Below, in pieces: positions 18,129-27,474 of a stretch of DNA of 64,000 bases (its first letter is position 1; each line of letters starts with the position of its first letter). This DNA is from Streptomyces sp. NRRL S-455 (GTDB lineage: Bacteria; Actinomycetota; Actinomycetes; Streptomycetales; Streptomycetaceae): NCBI RefSeq assembly GCF_000717875.1, contig NZ_JOCT01000016.1, forward strand, positions 62,001-126,000, read 5' to 3'. Below the pieces are notes generated by a model. It saw only the letters and a program-made list of their open reading frames with translations, was not told the origin of the DNA and searched no databases. The position numbers and the translations under genes are program-made.

Positions 18129-18818
18129 TCAGTGCTGGGGATGCGGCTGGGAGCGGAACAGGGGCCGCCGCCGGTGGGCTGAGGTACCCGGCGAGAGACG
18201 GCCGACGTCGACGCGCATCCTGATGGCGTGGAACACCTCGATCACGCCGAGGACGATGGCCATGATCCCCGCTGTCAGGGTGAGCGCGCCGATCGAGGCG
18301 AACGGCGCGACGATCAGCACGATGCCCGCGAGCATGCCGATGATGCCGGTGAACAGCATCCAGCCTCGGGCCGGCGTGTCCGGGGTGGATGCCGCCGTGG
18401 CCGTCACCGCGGTGCCGCGCAGCAGCCAGCTGAAGCCGATCCACAGGGCGAGCAGCAGGATCGACTGCAGCGTGCCGCGGAAGCAGATGAGACCGAGCAG
18501 GACGGAGAGCGCACCCGCGAGGAAGTGCAGCGCCCGAAGGTGCCCGGGGACGTGCGTGCCGAAGGCGGCGGCCAGTTGGAAGACACCGATGACCAGCAGG
18601 TAGACGCCGAAGAGTATGCCGACGACCCGGAGCGTCTCCTCGGGCCAGGCGAGGACCACGACGCCGAGGGCGATGGAAGCCAGGCCCGTGGTGAGAAGGA
18701 TCTGCCAGCTCATGTTCGCCAGCGGCGCCAGGCCTCCGCCGAGGGAGGTGTCTCGCGGCTCAGCGCCGTACCTGGGCCCGGTGCCGGTGCTCGATGGGAA
18801 ATCGGAGGAGGACGTCAT
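18129..18818 (-). CDS. HdeD/DUF308-family membrane protein
   Basis: The protein has 229 residues: a 35-residue polar N-terminus, then six closely spaced membrane helices in three pairs, with repeated G-(x)3-L patterns (ILLTTGLASIALGVVVLAWP, VVGILFGVYLLVIGVFQ). This is the DUF308 repeat of acid-resistance membrane protein HdeD. It probably helps envelope stress tolerance, by analogy. The SD is GGAAGGGTGAGG just upstream of the ATG. It is the first gene of a two-gene unit with the lipid kinase-like gene. Confidence 0.85.
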   Translation of the reverse strand: MTSSSDFPSSTGTGPRYGAEPRDTSLGGGLAPLANMSWQILLTTGLASIALGVVVLAWPEETLRVVGILFGVYLLVIGVFQLAAAFGTHVPGHLRALHFLAGALSVLLGLICFRGTLQSILLLALWIGFSWLLRGTAVTATAASTPDTPARGWMLFTGIIGMLAGIVLIVAPFASIGALTLTAGIMAIVLGVIEVFHAIRMRVDVGRLSPGTSAHRRRPLFRSQPHPQH

Positions 18819-18912
18819 ACCGCCTCACCCTTCCGGGAGGAGCCAGAATCGGTTCCCTTCCATCGTCACCCCGCACGGCCCCATAGCGCCTGGCGAGGAG
18901 GGGGTGGTCAGT

Positions 18913-19800
18913 TCAGCCGCCGTGGCCGCGCAGGCGGCGGGCGATCTCGAGTTGGTCGTCGTCCAGGGGGCGGCCGTCCTCGATGTCCCACAGGGCGTTC
19001 TGGAGGAGGCGGCCGAGGGTCCAGGCCCGGGCGCGGGGGCGGTCCAGGGCGAGGACGTCGGTCATGGCGTCGAAGCGCCAGAGGATGTCGTCGGGGTCGT
19101 AGCGGTTGTCGATGGCCGGCCACAGTTCGAAGCCGGGGTCGCCGGCGAGGGGCTTGGGGTCGATCGCGAGCCAGGGGGCGCGGTCGGAGGCCAGGACGTT
19201 CTCGTCGTGGAGGTCCCAGTGGAGGAGGCGGTCGCCGGGCTCGTCGGCGACTTCGCGGACGGCGGCGGCGCAGTCGGCGACGAGGCGGCGGGCCTCGGGG
19301 TCGGGGATCCGGTCGAGTGCCCACGAGGTCTTGCCGAGCATCTCCCGGGCGATGTCGCCGAGCTGGCGCAGGCCGGGCGGGGCGGAGAAGGAGGTGAGGT
19401 GGGCGAGGAGTTCCGCGATGGTGACGACGGCCCGGTGGGGGTCCGGTTCCCGGGACAGCATGCGGGTCTCGTCGAGGCGTTCCAGCAGCATGGTGCCGGT
19501 GGGCTCGTCGTGGTCGAGGAGACGGACGGCTCCGTCGCCGCCCCAGGCCCGCAGGGCGACGGGTTCGCCTTCGCTCTCCTCGTCGAGGATCTGGAGTTTG
19601 AGGACCGCGGGGGTGCGGTCGGCGCGGAGCACCGGGAGGACCAGGGCGGAGACGCCGTGCATGGGCGGGCCGTCGGGCCTCAACTCCCAGCGGTCGAGGA
19701 AGCCGGCCGTCAGGTCGGGCAGGCCGGCGATGAAGGCCCGGCCCGCCTCGCCGTTGTACTTCTCCTGTGATGCAGCCAGTTCCCGCGGGATGTCGATCAC
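18913..19800 (-). CDS. APH(6)-type aminoglycoside/hydroxyurea phosphotransferase-like kinase
   Basis: The 295-residue kinase-like protein resembles streptomycin 6-phosphotransferases. VLKLQILDEESEGEPVAL is the Lys-containing ATP site near residue 67. The catalytic loop is LLHWDLHDENVLAS (H-x-D-x-x-x-x-N) near residue 195, with the metal-binding Asp in AIDPKPLAGDPGFE. It may modify an aminoglycoside-like or other small molecule; resistance is not demonstrated. The GTG at 19800 has no SD, but a -10-like TACCGT ends seven bases upstream, so it is probably leaderless. It is adjacent to, but separate from, the quinone oxidoreductase. Confidence 0.8.
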   Translation of the reverse strand: MIDIPRELAASQEKYNGEAGRAFIAGLPDLTAGFLDRWELRPDGPPMHGVSALVLPVLRADRTPAVLKLQILDEESEGEPVALRAWGGDGAVRLLDHDEPTGTMLLERLDETRMLSREPDPHRAVVTIAELLAHLTSFSAPPGLRQLGDIAREMLGKTSWALDRIPDPEARRLVADCAAAVREVADEPGDRLLHWDLHDENVLASDRAPWLAIDPKPLAGDPGFELWPAIDNRYDPDDILWRFDAMTDVLALDRPRARAWTLGRLLQNALWDIEDGRPLDDDQLEIARRLRGHGG

Positions 19801-19844
19801 TCTCGGCACGGTAGCCGGGGTGTGCCGGGCGGGGCACGGGGTTT

Positions 19845-20825
19845 TCAGGGCTCCAGGACGACCTTCCCCGTCGTCCCCCGGGTCTCCAGCGCCCGGTGCG
19901 CCGCCGCGGCCTCGCGGAGCGGGAAGCGCTGTACGGCCGGGGTGAGGCGGCCGGCGGCGGCCTCGGTCAGGGCGCGCAGTTCCAGGGTGCGTACGGGGTT
20001 GGGGCCTCCTGCCTTCTGGAGCATGAGCGGGCCGAGGACCTGCTCGGAGAGGCCTTCGACGAGGTAGGGCTCGCCGGCGTGGATGCCCTCGGCGGACCAG
20101 CCGAAGACGATGTGCTTGCCGCCGGGTGCGAGGAGGGCGACGGCTTCGCGGGCCACGTCGCCGCCGACGCCGTCGAAGACCACCGTCGCCCTCCGGCCGC
20201 CGAGGTGGGCGCTGACCTTCGCGGGCCAGGCCGGGTCCTTGTAGTCGACGGCGAGATCGGCGCCGTTCGCCTGTACGCGGGCGACCTTCTCCGGCCCTCC
20301 CGCGAGGCCGACCACGGTCGCGCCGGCATTCTTGGCGTACTGCACGAGCAGGGTGCCGATGCCTCCGGCGGCGGCCGGGACGACGACCACGGAGTCGGGG
20401 CCGAGGTCGGTGAACTGGAGGATCCCCATCGTGGTTCGGCCGGTGCCGATCATGGCGACGGCCTCGGCGAAGTCCAGGTTCTCCGGGATCTCGTGCAGCC
20501 GCTCCGCGTCGGTGACGGCCAGTTCGGCGTAGCCGCCGGGGACGAAGCCGAGGTGGGCGACGACCCGCTTGCCGAGCCACCGGTCCGCGACGCCGTCGCC
20601 CGCGGCCTCGACGACTCCGGCGACCTCGCGGCCGGGGATCGTGGGCAGCGGCGTCGGCTCGGGCGCCGGTCCCTGTACGCCCTCGCGCAGGGCGGTGTCC
20701 AGGAGGTGGACGCCCGCGGCCCGTACGGTGATCCGGACCTGGCCGGGGCCGGGCCGGGGGTCCTCGACCTGCTCGTAGGTGAGGTTCTCGGCCGGGCCGA
20801 AGGCGTGCAGGCGGATGGCGCGCAT
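19845..20825 (-). CDS. Zinc-less quinone oxidoreductase (MDR superfamily)
   Basis: The 326-residue medium-chain dehydrogenase/reductase has a GroES-like N-terminus (MRAIRLHAFGPAENLTYEQV, PGPGQVRITVRAAGVH) and a Rossmann domain with AAAGGIGTLLVQYAKNAGATVVG (NADPH binding, about residues 148-170). No structural zinc Cys cluster is seen, so it groups with QOR/zeta-crystallin enzymes that reduce quinones or enones using NADPH. It lies downstream of the FAD oxidoreductase in the same orientation, 78 nt apart, possibly one operon. Confidence 0.88.
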   Translation of the reverse strand: MRAIRLHAFGPAENLTYEQVEDPRPGPGQVRITVRAAGVHLLDTALREGVQGPAPEPTPLPTIPGREVAGVVEAAGDGVADRWLGKRVVAHLGFVPGGYAELAVTDAERLHEIPENLDFAEAVAMIGTGRTTMGILQFTDLGPDSVVVVPAAAGGIGTLLVQYAKNAGATVVGLAGGPEKVARVQANGADLAVDYKDPAWPAKVSAHLGGRRATVVFDGVGGDVAREAVALLAPGGKHIVFGWSAEGIHAGEPYLVEGLSEQVLGPLMLQKAGGPNPVRTLELRALTEAAAGRLTPAVQRFPLREAAAAHRALETRGTTGKVVLEP

Positions 20826-20903
20826 GGGAACTCCTCACGGGTTCGACTGGTGTGCCCCAGTCGGTTCGGCAGCCGGTTCGGCTGATGCGCCAAGCCTCCG
20901 ACC

Positions 20904-22064
20904 TCAAGCATGCTTGAGGTCAAGCTGCGGTCGGCCGAGGGCCAGGGACACCGCCGTCAGGGCGCTGTTGAAGGAGACCTCCGACAGCACACCGGGGGCC
21001 GCGACCTGGTCGCCGGCGAGGTAGACACCGTCGCCCCGGTCCACGGCGGGCCGGTCGCGCCAGCTGGTGCCGGGCGGGTCGACCGCGCCGGTACGGCCGT
21101 TCGCGACGGCCTCGCGCCGCCAGGTCACGCGCTCACGCCAGCCCGGGAACCCCAGGTCGAGCAGTTGCTCGGCTCGGGCGGTGCCGTCGGCCTTCGACTC
21201 CCGGGGGGCGATGGGGATCTGCCCCTGGATGAGCTGCTCGCCGGCCGGGGCGAGGCTGCGGTCCTGGGCGGTGAACCGTTCGAGCCAGCCGGGTGCGTCG
21301 AGGTCGGAGACCACGAACGCGTCCCCGCGCCGGGTGCGTACGGCGAGGTCGACGAGGACGGTGCGGCCGCTCGGCCAGCTCAGCGAGGGGTCCTGGAGCA
21401 GGCGCCGGGCGGCGTCCAGGGAGGTGGCGACGACGACCTGCGTGCCGGTGGGGAGCGTGTCGACACGGGACAGGGTCTCGATCCGGACGCCCAGGTTCCG
21501 GGCGTGGGCGGCCATCCGGTCGATGAGGCCGGACCAGCCGCCGCGCGGGTAGTGCGCCTCGGGCGGCAGCTTGGTGGCGCGGCGCAGGCGCTCCTGCACG
21601 AACGCGGCCGACAGGGAGCCGGGGTCGTGGTGGAAGAGGGCGACGGCGGCATAGTGGGCGGCGGCCCGGGCGCCCTCCTCGCCCGCGATGCCGGTCGCCC
21701 AGGTCAGGAAGTCGACGTCCACGGGGGCCTGCCTGTGGGTCCGGCGCAGGAGCTTCAGCATCGGGAAGGGCGGGGTGCGGCGCAGCACGCCGTGGTGCCG
21801 CAGCCGGAGCCGGGCGGCCTCCAGGGGTGGGATCGGGGCGAGCGGGCCGATGAGGTCGCGCTGCTTGAGCCAGGTCCAGTGCGGGCCGCCGTTGTAGAGG
21901 GCGTGCGGGCCCTCGTTCGTGCGGTACCGGCCCTCGGTGGTGCGGGCCCGGCCGCCGAGGGTGTGGTGGGCTTCGTGGACGGTGACCTCGGCGCCTGCCT
22001 CGGCGGCCGTGATGGCGGCGGTCAGTCCGGCGAAGCCGCCGCCGATGACGGTGATGCGGTGCAT
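20904..22064 (-). CDS. FAD-dependent amine oxidase/desaturase-like oxidoreductase
   Basis: The protein has 386 residues. The N-terminal dinucleotide motif is ITVIGGGFAGLTAAITAAEAG at 4-24, then HEAHHTLGGRARTTEG, the flavin-contacting stretch shared by amine oxidases and phytoene desaturases. The C-terminal FAD motif is GDGVYLAGDQVAAPGVLSEV. The substrate is unknown; no carotenoid genes lie nearby. It probably forms a unit with the quinone oxidoreductase downstream. Confidence 0.85.
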   Translation of the reverse strand: MHRITVIGGGFAGLTAAITAAEAGAEVTVHEAHHTLGGRARTTEGRYRTNEGPHALYNGGPHWTWLKQRDLIGPLAPIPPLEAARLRLRHHGVLRRTPPFPMLKLLRRTHRQAPVDVDFLTWATGIAGEEGARAAAHYAAVALFHHDPGSLSAAFVQERLRRATKLPPEAHYPRGGWSGLIDRMAAHARNLGVRIETLSRVDTLPTGTQVVVATSLDAARRLLQDPSLSWPSGRTVLVDLAVRTRRGDAFVVSDLDAPGWLERFTAQDRSLAPAGEQLIQGQIPIAPRESKADGTARAEQLLDLGFPGWRERVTWRREAVANGRTGAVDPPGTSWRDRPAVDRGDGVYLAGDQVAAPGVLSEVSFNSALTAVSLALGRPQLDLKHA

Positions 22065-22184
22065 GGTCGTGGATCTCCCTCGGGTCGGGATCGCCTTCTG
22101 TGTATATGACTCCTCAGCGGTCCGAGATGTGACACGGCCTGGATATGTGCAGGTCAGGCCGGGTTGTCAGGGGTGGGGTGCAGC

Positions 22185-22871
22185 ATGGGCGGCATGGCGA
22201 GGAGAGCGGCGGGCGGTACGGGTGTGAAGGGCGCGCGGCGACCGGAGGTGCGGCTGCCCGTGCTGGAGCCGTACGGGGGCGGCGGGCTGGAGCCGGACGG
22301 GGACTACGACGGGCAGGACTTCCGGGACGTGGACCTCGGGGGGCAGGACGGCTCGGGCGCCCGTTTCATGGACTGCGCGTTGACGGGCTGCGCGCTGGAC
22401 GAGACGCGGCTGCGGCATGCCCGGGTCCTGGACTCGGCGCTGACGGGTGTCCGGGGCGTCGGCACCGACCTCGCCGAGGCGACCCTGCGGGACGTGGAGC
22501 TGACCGACGCCCGCCTCGGTGGGCCGCAGTTGCACGGGGCGGTGCTGGAGCGGGTGCTGATCCGCGGCGGCAAGATCGATTATCTGAACCTGCGCACGGC
22601 CCGGCTCAGGGACGTCGTCTTCGAGGGCTGTGTGCTGGTCGAGCCGGACTTCGGGGGAGCCCGGCTGGAGCGGGTGGAGTTCGTGGACTGCGCGCTGAAG
22701 GGCGCCGACCTGCACGCGGCGACCCTCACCGACGTCGACCTGCGCGGGGCCGCGTCACTGGAGATCAGCAGAGGGCTTGACCGGCTCTCGGGGGCGGTGA
22801 TCAGTACGGCGCAACTGCTGGATCTGGCGCCGGTGCTGGCGGTGGAGTGGGGGATCAGGGTGCAGGACTGA
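22185..22871 (+). CDS. Pentapeptide-repeat protein
   Basis: After a basic 35-residue start, the chain runs as repeating five-residue units with a Leu or Phe centre (DFRDV DLGGQ DGSGA RFMDC ALTGC ALDET RLRHA), about 30 units over residues 40-200. This predicts a right-handed quadrilateral beta-helix. Some pentapeptide proteins mimic DNA and protect gyrase from quinolones; there is nothing here to decide the partner. The last 30 residues are helical. Start uncertain: ATG at 22185 or 22194, both behind a G-rich stretch. Confidence 0.78.
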   Translation: MGGMARRAAGGTGVKGARRPEVRLPVLEPYGGGGLEPDGDYDGQDFRDVDLGGQDGSGARFMDCALTGCALDETRLRHARVLDSALTGVRGVGTDLAEATLRDVELTDARLGGPQLHGAVLERVLIRGGKIDYLNLRTARLRDVVFEGCVLVEPDFGGARLERVEFVDCALKGADLHAATLTDVDLRGAASLEISRGLDRLSGAVISTAQLLDLAPVLAVEWGIRVQD

Positions 22872-22894
22872 GAGCGGGGCGGCGCCCCAGGACG

Positions 22895-23395
22895 TCAGGG
22901 GACCCTGGGAAAGCGCGCCTGGAGGGTCCAGATCGCCGGGTTCTCCGCCAGATCGTCGTGCAGGTCGGTGAGGTCGGCGATCAGGTCGTGCAGGAAGTCC
23001 CGGGCCTCGCGGCGCAGGTCGGTGTGGGAGAAGGTCAGGGGAGCCTCCTCGGCCGGCATCCAGTCGGCCTCGATGTCCACCCACCCGAAGCGGCGCTCGA
23101 AGAGCATCCGGTCCGTCGACTCCGTGAAGTCCAGCTCCGCCCGCTGCGGCCGGGACGCCCGGGAGCCCGCCGGGTCCCGGTCGATCCGCTCCACGATGTC
23201 GCACAGCGCCCATGCGAAGTCGAGCACCGGCACCCATCCCCAGGCTGTGGACACCTCCCGGTCCGTCTCGGTGTCCGCCAGGTAGACGTCACCGCAGAAC
23301 AGGTCGTGCCGCAGGGCGTGGACGTCCGCACGGCGGTAGTCGGTCTGGGGCGGGTCGGGGAAGCGGTTGGAGAGGGCGTAGCCGATGTCGAGCAC
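22895..23395 (-). CDS. Uncharacterised conserved-looking protein
   Basis: The protein has about 166 residues from a GTG at 23395; no upstream in-frame ATG exists and the frame upstream runs antisense into the M1 peptidase start. It is rich in Asp, Trp and Phe, with LFCGDVYLAD, WGWVPVLDFAWALCDIVERI and WVDIEADWMPAEEAPL segments. The pattern is soluble alpha/beta, with no signal peptide. I do not recognise a family. No SD is visible; the promoter would overlap that of the divergent peptidase gene. Confidence 0.65.
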   Translation of the reverse strand: MLDIGYALSNRFPDPPQTDYRRADVHALRHDLFCGDVYLADTETDREVSTAWGWVPVLDFAWALCDIVERIDRDPAGSRASRPQRAELDFTESTDRMLFERRFGWVDIEADWMPAEEAPLTFSHTDLRREARDFLHDLIADLTDLHDDLAENPAIWTLQARFPRVP

Positions 23396-23432
23396 GGAGG
23401 TGATGGTGTCATGCGACCGTAGGATCGCGAGC

Positions 23433-24842
23433 GTGGCCCGATCTGTACGCCTTGCCCCGGCGCTGACCGCCGTCCCGCTCGCCCTCGCCCTCACCGCGTG
23501 CGGCGCCGGGGTCCACGGCACCCCGGGCGGCTCCGGCGTACGGGACCCGTACTTCCCGAAGGCCGGCAACGGCGGCTACGACGTCAGCCACTACGGACTG
23601 CGCCTCGCCTACGACCCGGACGCCCGGCACCTCACCGGCACGGCCACCCTCACCGTGCGGGCGACGAAAAGCCTGTCCGCCTTCAACCTCGACCTGCGCG
23701 GCCTGGAGGTCGAGGCGGTCACCGTCGGCGGCGTGGCGGCCCGCTGGAACCGGGCCGGGCAGGAACTCACCGTCCGGCCGCGTGACGACATCGGACGGGA
23801 CGAGACGTTCCGCGTGACGGTCCGCTACTCCGGCACCCCGGAGACCGTCACCGACCCCGACGGCTCCGAGGAGGGCTGGCTGCGCACCACCGACGGGGTG
23901 CTCGCGCTCGGCGAGCCGACCGGTTCGATGACCTGGTTCCCCGGCAACCACCACCCGTCCGACAAGGCGGCGTACGACCTGACGGTGACCGTGCCGCGAG
24001 GGCTGCGGGCCGTGTCCAACGGGGAGTTGAGAAGCGAGACGACCGCCGGAGACCGGACGACCTCCCGCTGGCGCACCTCCGAGCCGATGGCGAGCTACCT
24101 CGCCACGCTCGCGATCGGCAGGTTCGACGTCAGCCGCTCCAGGACGGGGGACGGCCTGCCCGTGTACACGGCCGTCGACCCGGCCGAGACGGAGGCGAGC
24201 CGGCCGGTGCTCGGGCGGATCCCCGAGGTCCTGGGCTGGGCGGAGCGGAGGTTCGGGCCGTACCCGTTCTCCTCCACCGGCGCGATCGTGGACCGTGCCG
24301 CCGATGTCGGCTACGCACTGGAGACCCAGACCCGCCCCGTCTTCCCCGGCGCCCCCGGCCTCACGCTCCTCGTCCACGAACTCGCCCACCAGTGGTACGG
24401 CGACTCCGTCACGCCCGAGAGCTGGCGGGACATGTGGCTCAACGAGGGTTTCGCGACGTACGCGGAATGGCTGTGGCAGGAGGACCACGGCGGCCCGAGC
24501 GCGCAGGAGACCTTCGACGCGGCCTACTCCGGGGACTCCTTCGACACCGAGGAGGCCGGCGAGGCGATCTGGGAGTTCCCGCCCGCGGAACCGCCGGACG
24601 CCGCGCGGATTTCCGAACCGCCGGTGTACTGGCGGGGGGCGATGGTGCTGCAGAAGGTGCGGCAGGTCGCCGGGGACGAGAGGTTCTGGAGGATTCTTCG
24701 GGGGTGGGCGGACGAGTACCGGCATGGGAACGCGGACACGGCCGACTTCACTGCGTACGTCGAGGAGCAGGCGCCGGGGGAGGACTTCGAGCAGGTCTGG
24801 GAGGACTGGCTGTACGGGGAGGGGAAGCCGGAGCGGCCCTGA
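23433..24842 (+). CDS. M1-family zinc metallopeptidase lipoprotein
   Basis: The protein has 469 residues. A lipoprotein signal ends at the lipobox LTAC with Cys near residue 24. The N-terminal beta-saddle domain (about 40-230) precedes a thermolysin-like catalytic domain with HELAHQW (HExxH, near residue 315) and the third zinc ligand Glu 18 residues on, in WLNEGFATYAEW. The large C-terminal ERAP1 domain of full aminopeptidases is absent, as in other short secreted bacterial M1 enzymes. It probably cleaves peptides at the cell surface. The GTG start follows a -10-like TAGGAT by seven bases with no SD. Confidence 0.88.
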   Translation: MARSVRLAPALTAVPLALALTACGAGVHGTPGGSGVRDPYFPKAGNGGYDVSHYGLRLAYDPDARHLTGTATLTVRATKSLSAFNLDLRGLEVEAVTVGGVAARWNRAGQELTVRPRDDIGRDETFRVTVRYSGTPETVTDPDGSEEGWLRTTDGVLALGEPTGSMTWFPGNHHPSDKAAYDLTVTVPRGLRAVSNGELRSETTAGDRTTSRWRTSEPMASYLATLAIGRFDVSRSRTGDGLPVYTAVDPAETEASRPVLGRIPEVLGWAERRFGPYPFSSTGAIVDRAADVGYALETQTRPVFPGAPGLTLLVHELAHQWYGDSVTPESWRDMWLNEGFATYAEWLWQEDHGGPSAQETFDAAYSGDSFDTEEAGEAIWEFPPAEPPDAARISEPPVYWRGAMVLQKVRQVAGDERFWRILRGWADEYRHGNADTADFTAYVEEQAPGEDFEQVWEDWLYGEGKPERP

Positions 24843-24870
24843 TCGGGGCCGTGGGGGCTTGGCCCACGTG

Positions 24871-24947
24871 TGCGGCTGCGGGCCGTTCGTGGCTTGTCGC
24901 GCCCACGCGGCGGAGCCGCGGATCGATTCGGTCCCGCGCCCCTCGGG
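24871..24947. repeat. Interspersed palindromic repeat, copy 3
   Basis: On the plus strand it contains TGTCGCGCCCACGCGGCGG, AGCCGCGGATCGATTCGG and CCCGCGCCCCT. This is the best-preserved copy with its upstream flank (GGCTGCGGGCCG), which is shared with the copy at 40702. Confidence 0.65.
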
Positions 24948-24967
24948 CACGCTGCCCAAGAGGCGTC

Positions 24968-25001
24968 GAAGCCCCCGCCCGCTCCTGCGGCCGGGGGCTT
25001 C
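24968..25001 (-). terminator. Terminator hairpin downstream of terD
   Basis: A 10-bp stem (24968-24977 with 24992-25001) ends 22 nt past the terD stop; it also faces the M1 gene end. Confidence 0.7.
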
Positions 25002-25022
25002 CACGTGGACGGAGGGTGTCCG

Positions 25023-25598
25023 TCAGACGTTCACGCCGAAGTCCTGGGCGATGCCGACCAGGCCCGAGGCGTACCCCTGGCCGACCGCGCGGAACTTCCA
25101 CTCGGCGCCGTTGCGGTAGAGCTCGCCGAAGACCATGGCCGTCTCCGTCGCCGCGTCCTCCGACAGGTCGTAGCGGGCGATCTCCGCGCCGCCGGCCTGG
25201 TTGATGATGCGGATGTAGGCGTTGCGGACCTGGCCGAAGTTCTGCGAGCGGGTCTCCGCGTCGTAGATCGAGACCGGGAAGACGATCTTGTCGATGTCGG
25301 CCGGGAGCGCCGCCAGGTTGACGTTGATCGCCTCGTCGTCGCCGGCGCCCTCGCCCGTGCGGTTGTCGCCGGTGTGGACGATCGAGTTGTCCGGGGTCTG
25401 CTTGTTGTTGAAGAAGACGAAGTGGGCGTCGGAGTAGACCTTGCCCTGGTTGTTGACCGCGATGGCGGACGCGTCGAGGTCGAAGTCCGTGCCGGTGGTG
25501 GTGCGGACGTCCCAGCCGAGGCCCACGGTGACGGCGGTCAGGCCCGGTGCCTCCTTGGTGAGCGAGACGTTGCCACCCTTGGACAGGCTTACAGCCAT
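25023..25598 (-). CDS. terD: TerD-family calcium-binding stress protein
   Basis: The 191-residue protein starts [20 protein letters not shown], the standard TerD opening. Calcium ligands are visible in DFDLDASA near residue 40 and in the acidic [15 protein letters not shown] loop near residue 75. It is cytoplasmic. TerD proteins are linked to tellurite and oxidative stress and, in Streptomyces, to calcium-dependent differentiation. No other ter genes sit beside it, so it is a solitary paralog. Confidence 0.93.
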   Translation of the reverse strand: MAVSLSKGGNVSLTKEAPGLTAVTVGLGWDVRTTTGTDFDLDASAIAVNNQGKVYSDAHFVFFNNKQTPDNSIVHTGDNRTGEGAGDDEAINVNLAALPADIDKIVFPVSIYDAETRSQNFGQVRNAYIRIINQAGGAEIARYDLSEDAATETAMVFGELYRNGAEWKFRAVGQGYASGLVGIAQDFGVNV

Positions 25599-25743
25599 TG
25601 TTGGGAGTCCCTTCCCTCGAATACGTACGGCAAGAAGCTACAGCTAACCCTCTGAACGTCGGGAGACGTGCGAGAGGTTCCTGCTCCCTTTGCTTTCTTC
25701 ACCTCCGATATTCGGGTGACGTGGACCGGACAGGGGCGGGAAC

Positions 25744-26181
25744 ATGTACGGCATGTCTGGTCCCCACGTCATCCGCGGCTCCGTCTCCCTGCCCGAGGCC
25801 GAGCTCATGTGGCGTTTCTCGCGGTCGTCGGGGCCGGGCGGGCAGCACGTCAACACCAGTGACTCGAAGGTCGAGCTGAGCTTCGACCTGGCGAGGACGG
25901 AAGCCCTGCCCGAAGTGTGGAAGCGGCGGGCACTGGAGCGGCTGGCCGGGCGCCTGGTCGACGGGGTCGTCACCGTACGGTCCTCGGAGCACCGCTCCCA
26001 GTGGCGCAACCGCGAGGCCGCCGCCGTACGGCTCGCCGCGCTCCTGGCCGAGGCCACCGCGCCCCCGCCCAAGCCCCGCAAGCCGACCCGCATCCCGCGC
26101 GGCATCAACGAACGCCGCCTGCGGGAGAAGAAACAGCGCTCGGAGACCAAGCGGGGGCGTTCCGCGCGGGACTGGGGCTGA
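25744..26181 (+). CDS. arfB: Ribosome-rescue peptidyl-tRNA hydrolase ArfB
   Basis: The 145-residue protein has the release-factor catalytic motif GPGGQHVN near residue 37. A compact domain precedes a basic, disordered C-terminal tail (KPRKPTRIPRGINERR, KKQRSETKRGRSARDW) that inserts in the empty mRNA channel of stalled ribosomes. This is the ArfB/YaeJ/ICT1 architecture. It releases nascent chains from ribosomes lacking a stop codon. The start may be the ATG at 25744 (G-rich SD) or at 25753. Confidence 0.92.
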   Translation: MYGMSGPHVIRGSVSLPEAELMWRFSRSSGPGGQHVNTSDSKVELSFDLARTEALPEVWKRRALERLAGRLVDGVVTVRSSEHRSQWRNREAAAVRLAALLAEATAPPPKPRKPTRIPRGINERRLREKKQRSETKRGRSARDWG

Positions 26182-26197
26182 CGCCCCGGCAGGCGAC

Positions 26198-26665
26198 TCA
26201 GGCCAGCGCCAGTACGCCCACCGTCTCGCCGCCGCTCGTCTCCCCGTTCGGGCGGAAGCCGAGTCCCAGGTAGAAGCGCTCGGGGCCGTCGGGGCCGGGT
26301 TCCCAGCAGACGTAGAACTCCTTGGCCCCGCGCCGGCGCAGCTCCTCGGCGACCGACTCGACGGCGAACCGGCCGTACCCCTTGCCCTGCTCCCCGGCCG
26401 CGATGTTCAGCCGCCACAGGCCCGAGCGGAGCACGCTGCCGTCCTCGTACCAGTCGATGTCGAGGCAGGCCATGAGGAAGCCGACCGGGCGGTCGCCGTC
26501 GACGATCAGGCGGGGCCAGGCGACGCCGGGATGGACGTAGGCCTCGGCGAGTGACTTCACGACCGGGGCGACCGCATGCTCCTGGTCGGGGCGGACGCGG
26601 ATGCCGAGGGCGGCGTCGAGGTTCGCGGGAGTGATCTCTTCGAGGCGCGGGCCGGTCGTCGTCAT
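26198..26665 (-). CDS. GNAT-family N-acetyltransferase
   Basis: The 155 residues form one GNAT fold. The acetyl-CoA motif A is LNIAAGEQGKGYGRFAVE (Q-x-x-G-x-G) near residue 90; FYLGLGFRPNGE near the end is the typical motif B. It resembles SpeG/BltD-like polyamine acetyltransferases in length and motif placement. The acceptor is unknown. It is convergent with arfB. Confidence 0.85.
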   Translation of the reverse strand: MTTTGPRLEEITPANLDAALGIRVRPDQEHAVAPVVKSLAEAYVHPGVAWPRLIVDGDRPVGFLMACLDIDWYEDGSVLRSGLWRLNIAAGEQGKGYGRFAVESVAEELRRRGAKEFYVCWEPGPDGPERFYLGLGFRPNGETSGGETVGVLALA

Positions 26666-26710
26666 GCGCGCACCCTAGGCAGGCGGTCCGCCCCCCGGCG
26701 AACGGTTTCT

Positions 26711-27295
26711 TCAGGCCAAGTGGCGGTATCGGCCCCGGAAGTACGTCAGCGGACCGCCGTCCGCGCTCGGCACCCGGGCCGTCAGGACGCGGCCGATCAC
26801 CAGCGTGTGGTCGCCGGCCGGCACCCGCTGCTCGGTGCGGCACTCCAGGACGGCCAGGGCGCCGCCCACGAGAGGGGCGTCGGTGTACTCGCCCCGGGTG
26901 TACGGGATGTCGGCGAAGAGCAGACGGTCGCTGACCCGGCCCTTCATGGCGAAGCGGCCCGCTATGTGCCGCTGGCTCTCCGACAGCACCGAGACCGCCC
27001 ACAGGTCCTGCTCGTCGAGCAGCTCGTCCATGCGGGAGCCCTCGCGCAGGCTCACCAGCACCAGAGGCGGGTCCAGGGACACCGACATGAAGGCCGTGGC
27101 CGTCATGCCCACGTCCTCGCCGCTCGGCGCGCCGGGGTCGTCCGGGTCGAGCGGCGCCTCCCGCGCGGTCACCAGGACCACGCCCGAGGCCAGCCGGGAC
27201 ATGGCGGCGCGGAACTCGTCGTTGCTCACCCCCTCAGCATGCCCGGAGGCGGGCGACGGAATGATCGGGGACGTGGCGGCGGGAGTGTTCGGCAC
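26711..27295 (-). CDS. Flavin reductase-like FMN-binding protein
   Basis: The protein has about 194 residues from a GTG at 27295. It has the split-barrel flavin reductase signature: FRAAMSRLASGVVLVTA, MTATAFMSVSLDPPLVLVSLREGSRM, AVSVLSESQRHIAGRFA and GDHTLVIGRVL. Such enzymes supply FMNH2 to two-component monooxygenases or reduce flavins nonspecifically. No partner monooxygenase is adjacent. A -10-like TAGCGT ends seven bases before the start and no SD exists, suggesting leaderless expression. Confidence 0.85.
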   Translation of the reverse strand: MPNTPAATSPIIPSPASGHAEGVSNDEFRAAMSRLASGVVLVTAREAPLDPDDPGAPSGEDVGMTATAFMSVSLDPPLVLVSLREGSRMDELLDEQDLWAVSVLSESQRHIAGRFAMKGRVSDRLLFADIPYTRGEYTDAPLVGGALAVLECRTEQRVPAGDHTLVIGRVLTARVPSADGGPLTYFRGRYRHLA

Positions 27296-27474
27296 ACCGG
27301 CAACGCTAATCTCCGTCCCGCCCGCGCCGCATCGGGCTCCCGGCCGATACGGGCGGATCACGGTCCTAGGACCCTCGACCGACCCGCTCGCGAAGGTGTG
27401 CGGAACGCCACAAAAAGCGCTCACTGCACGCACCGGGAAAACGCAGAAACTCCACTCAGTTGTTCAGCTTTGCC

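Noticed and set aside
18913..19800. Naming a specific antibiotic resistance enzyme
   Set aside because: Only the family is visible; no substrate-specific residues or resistance context seen.
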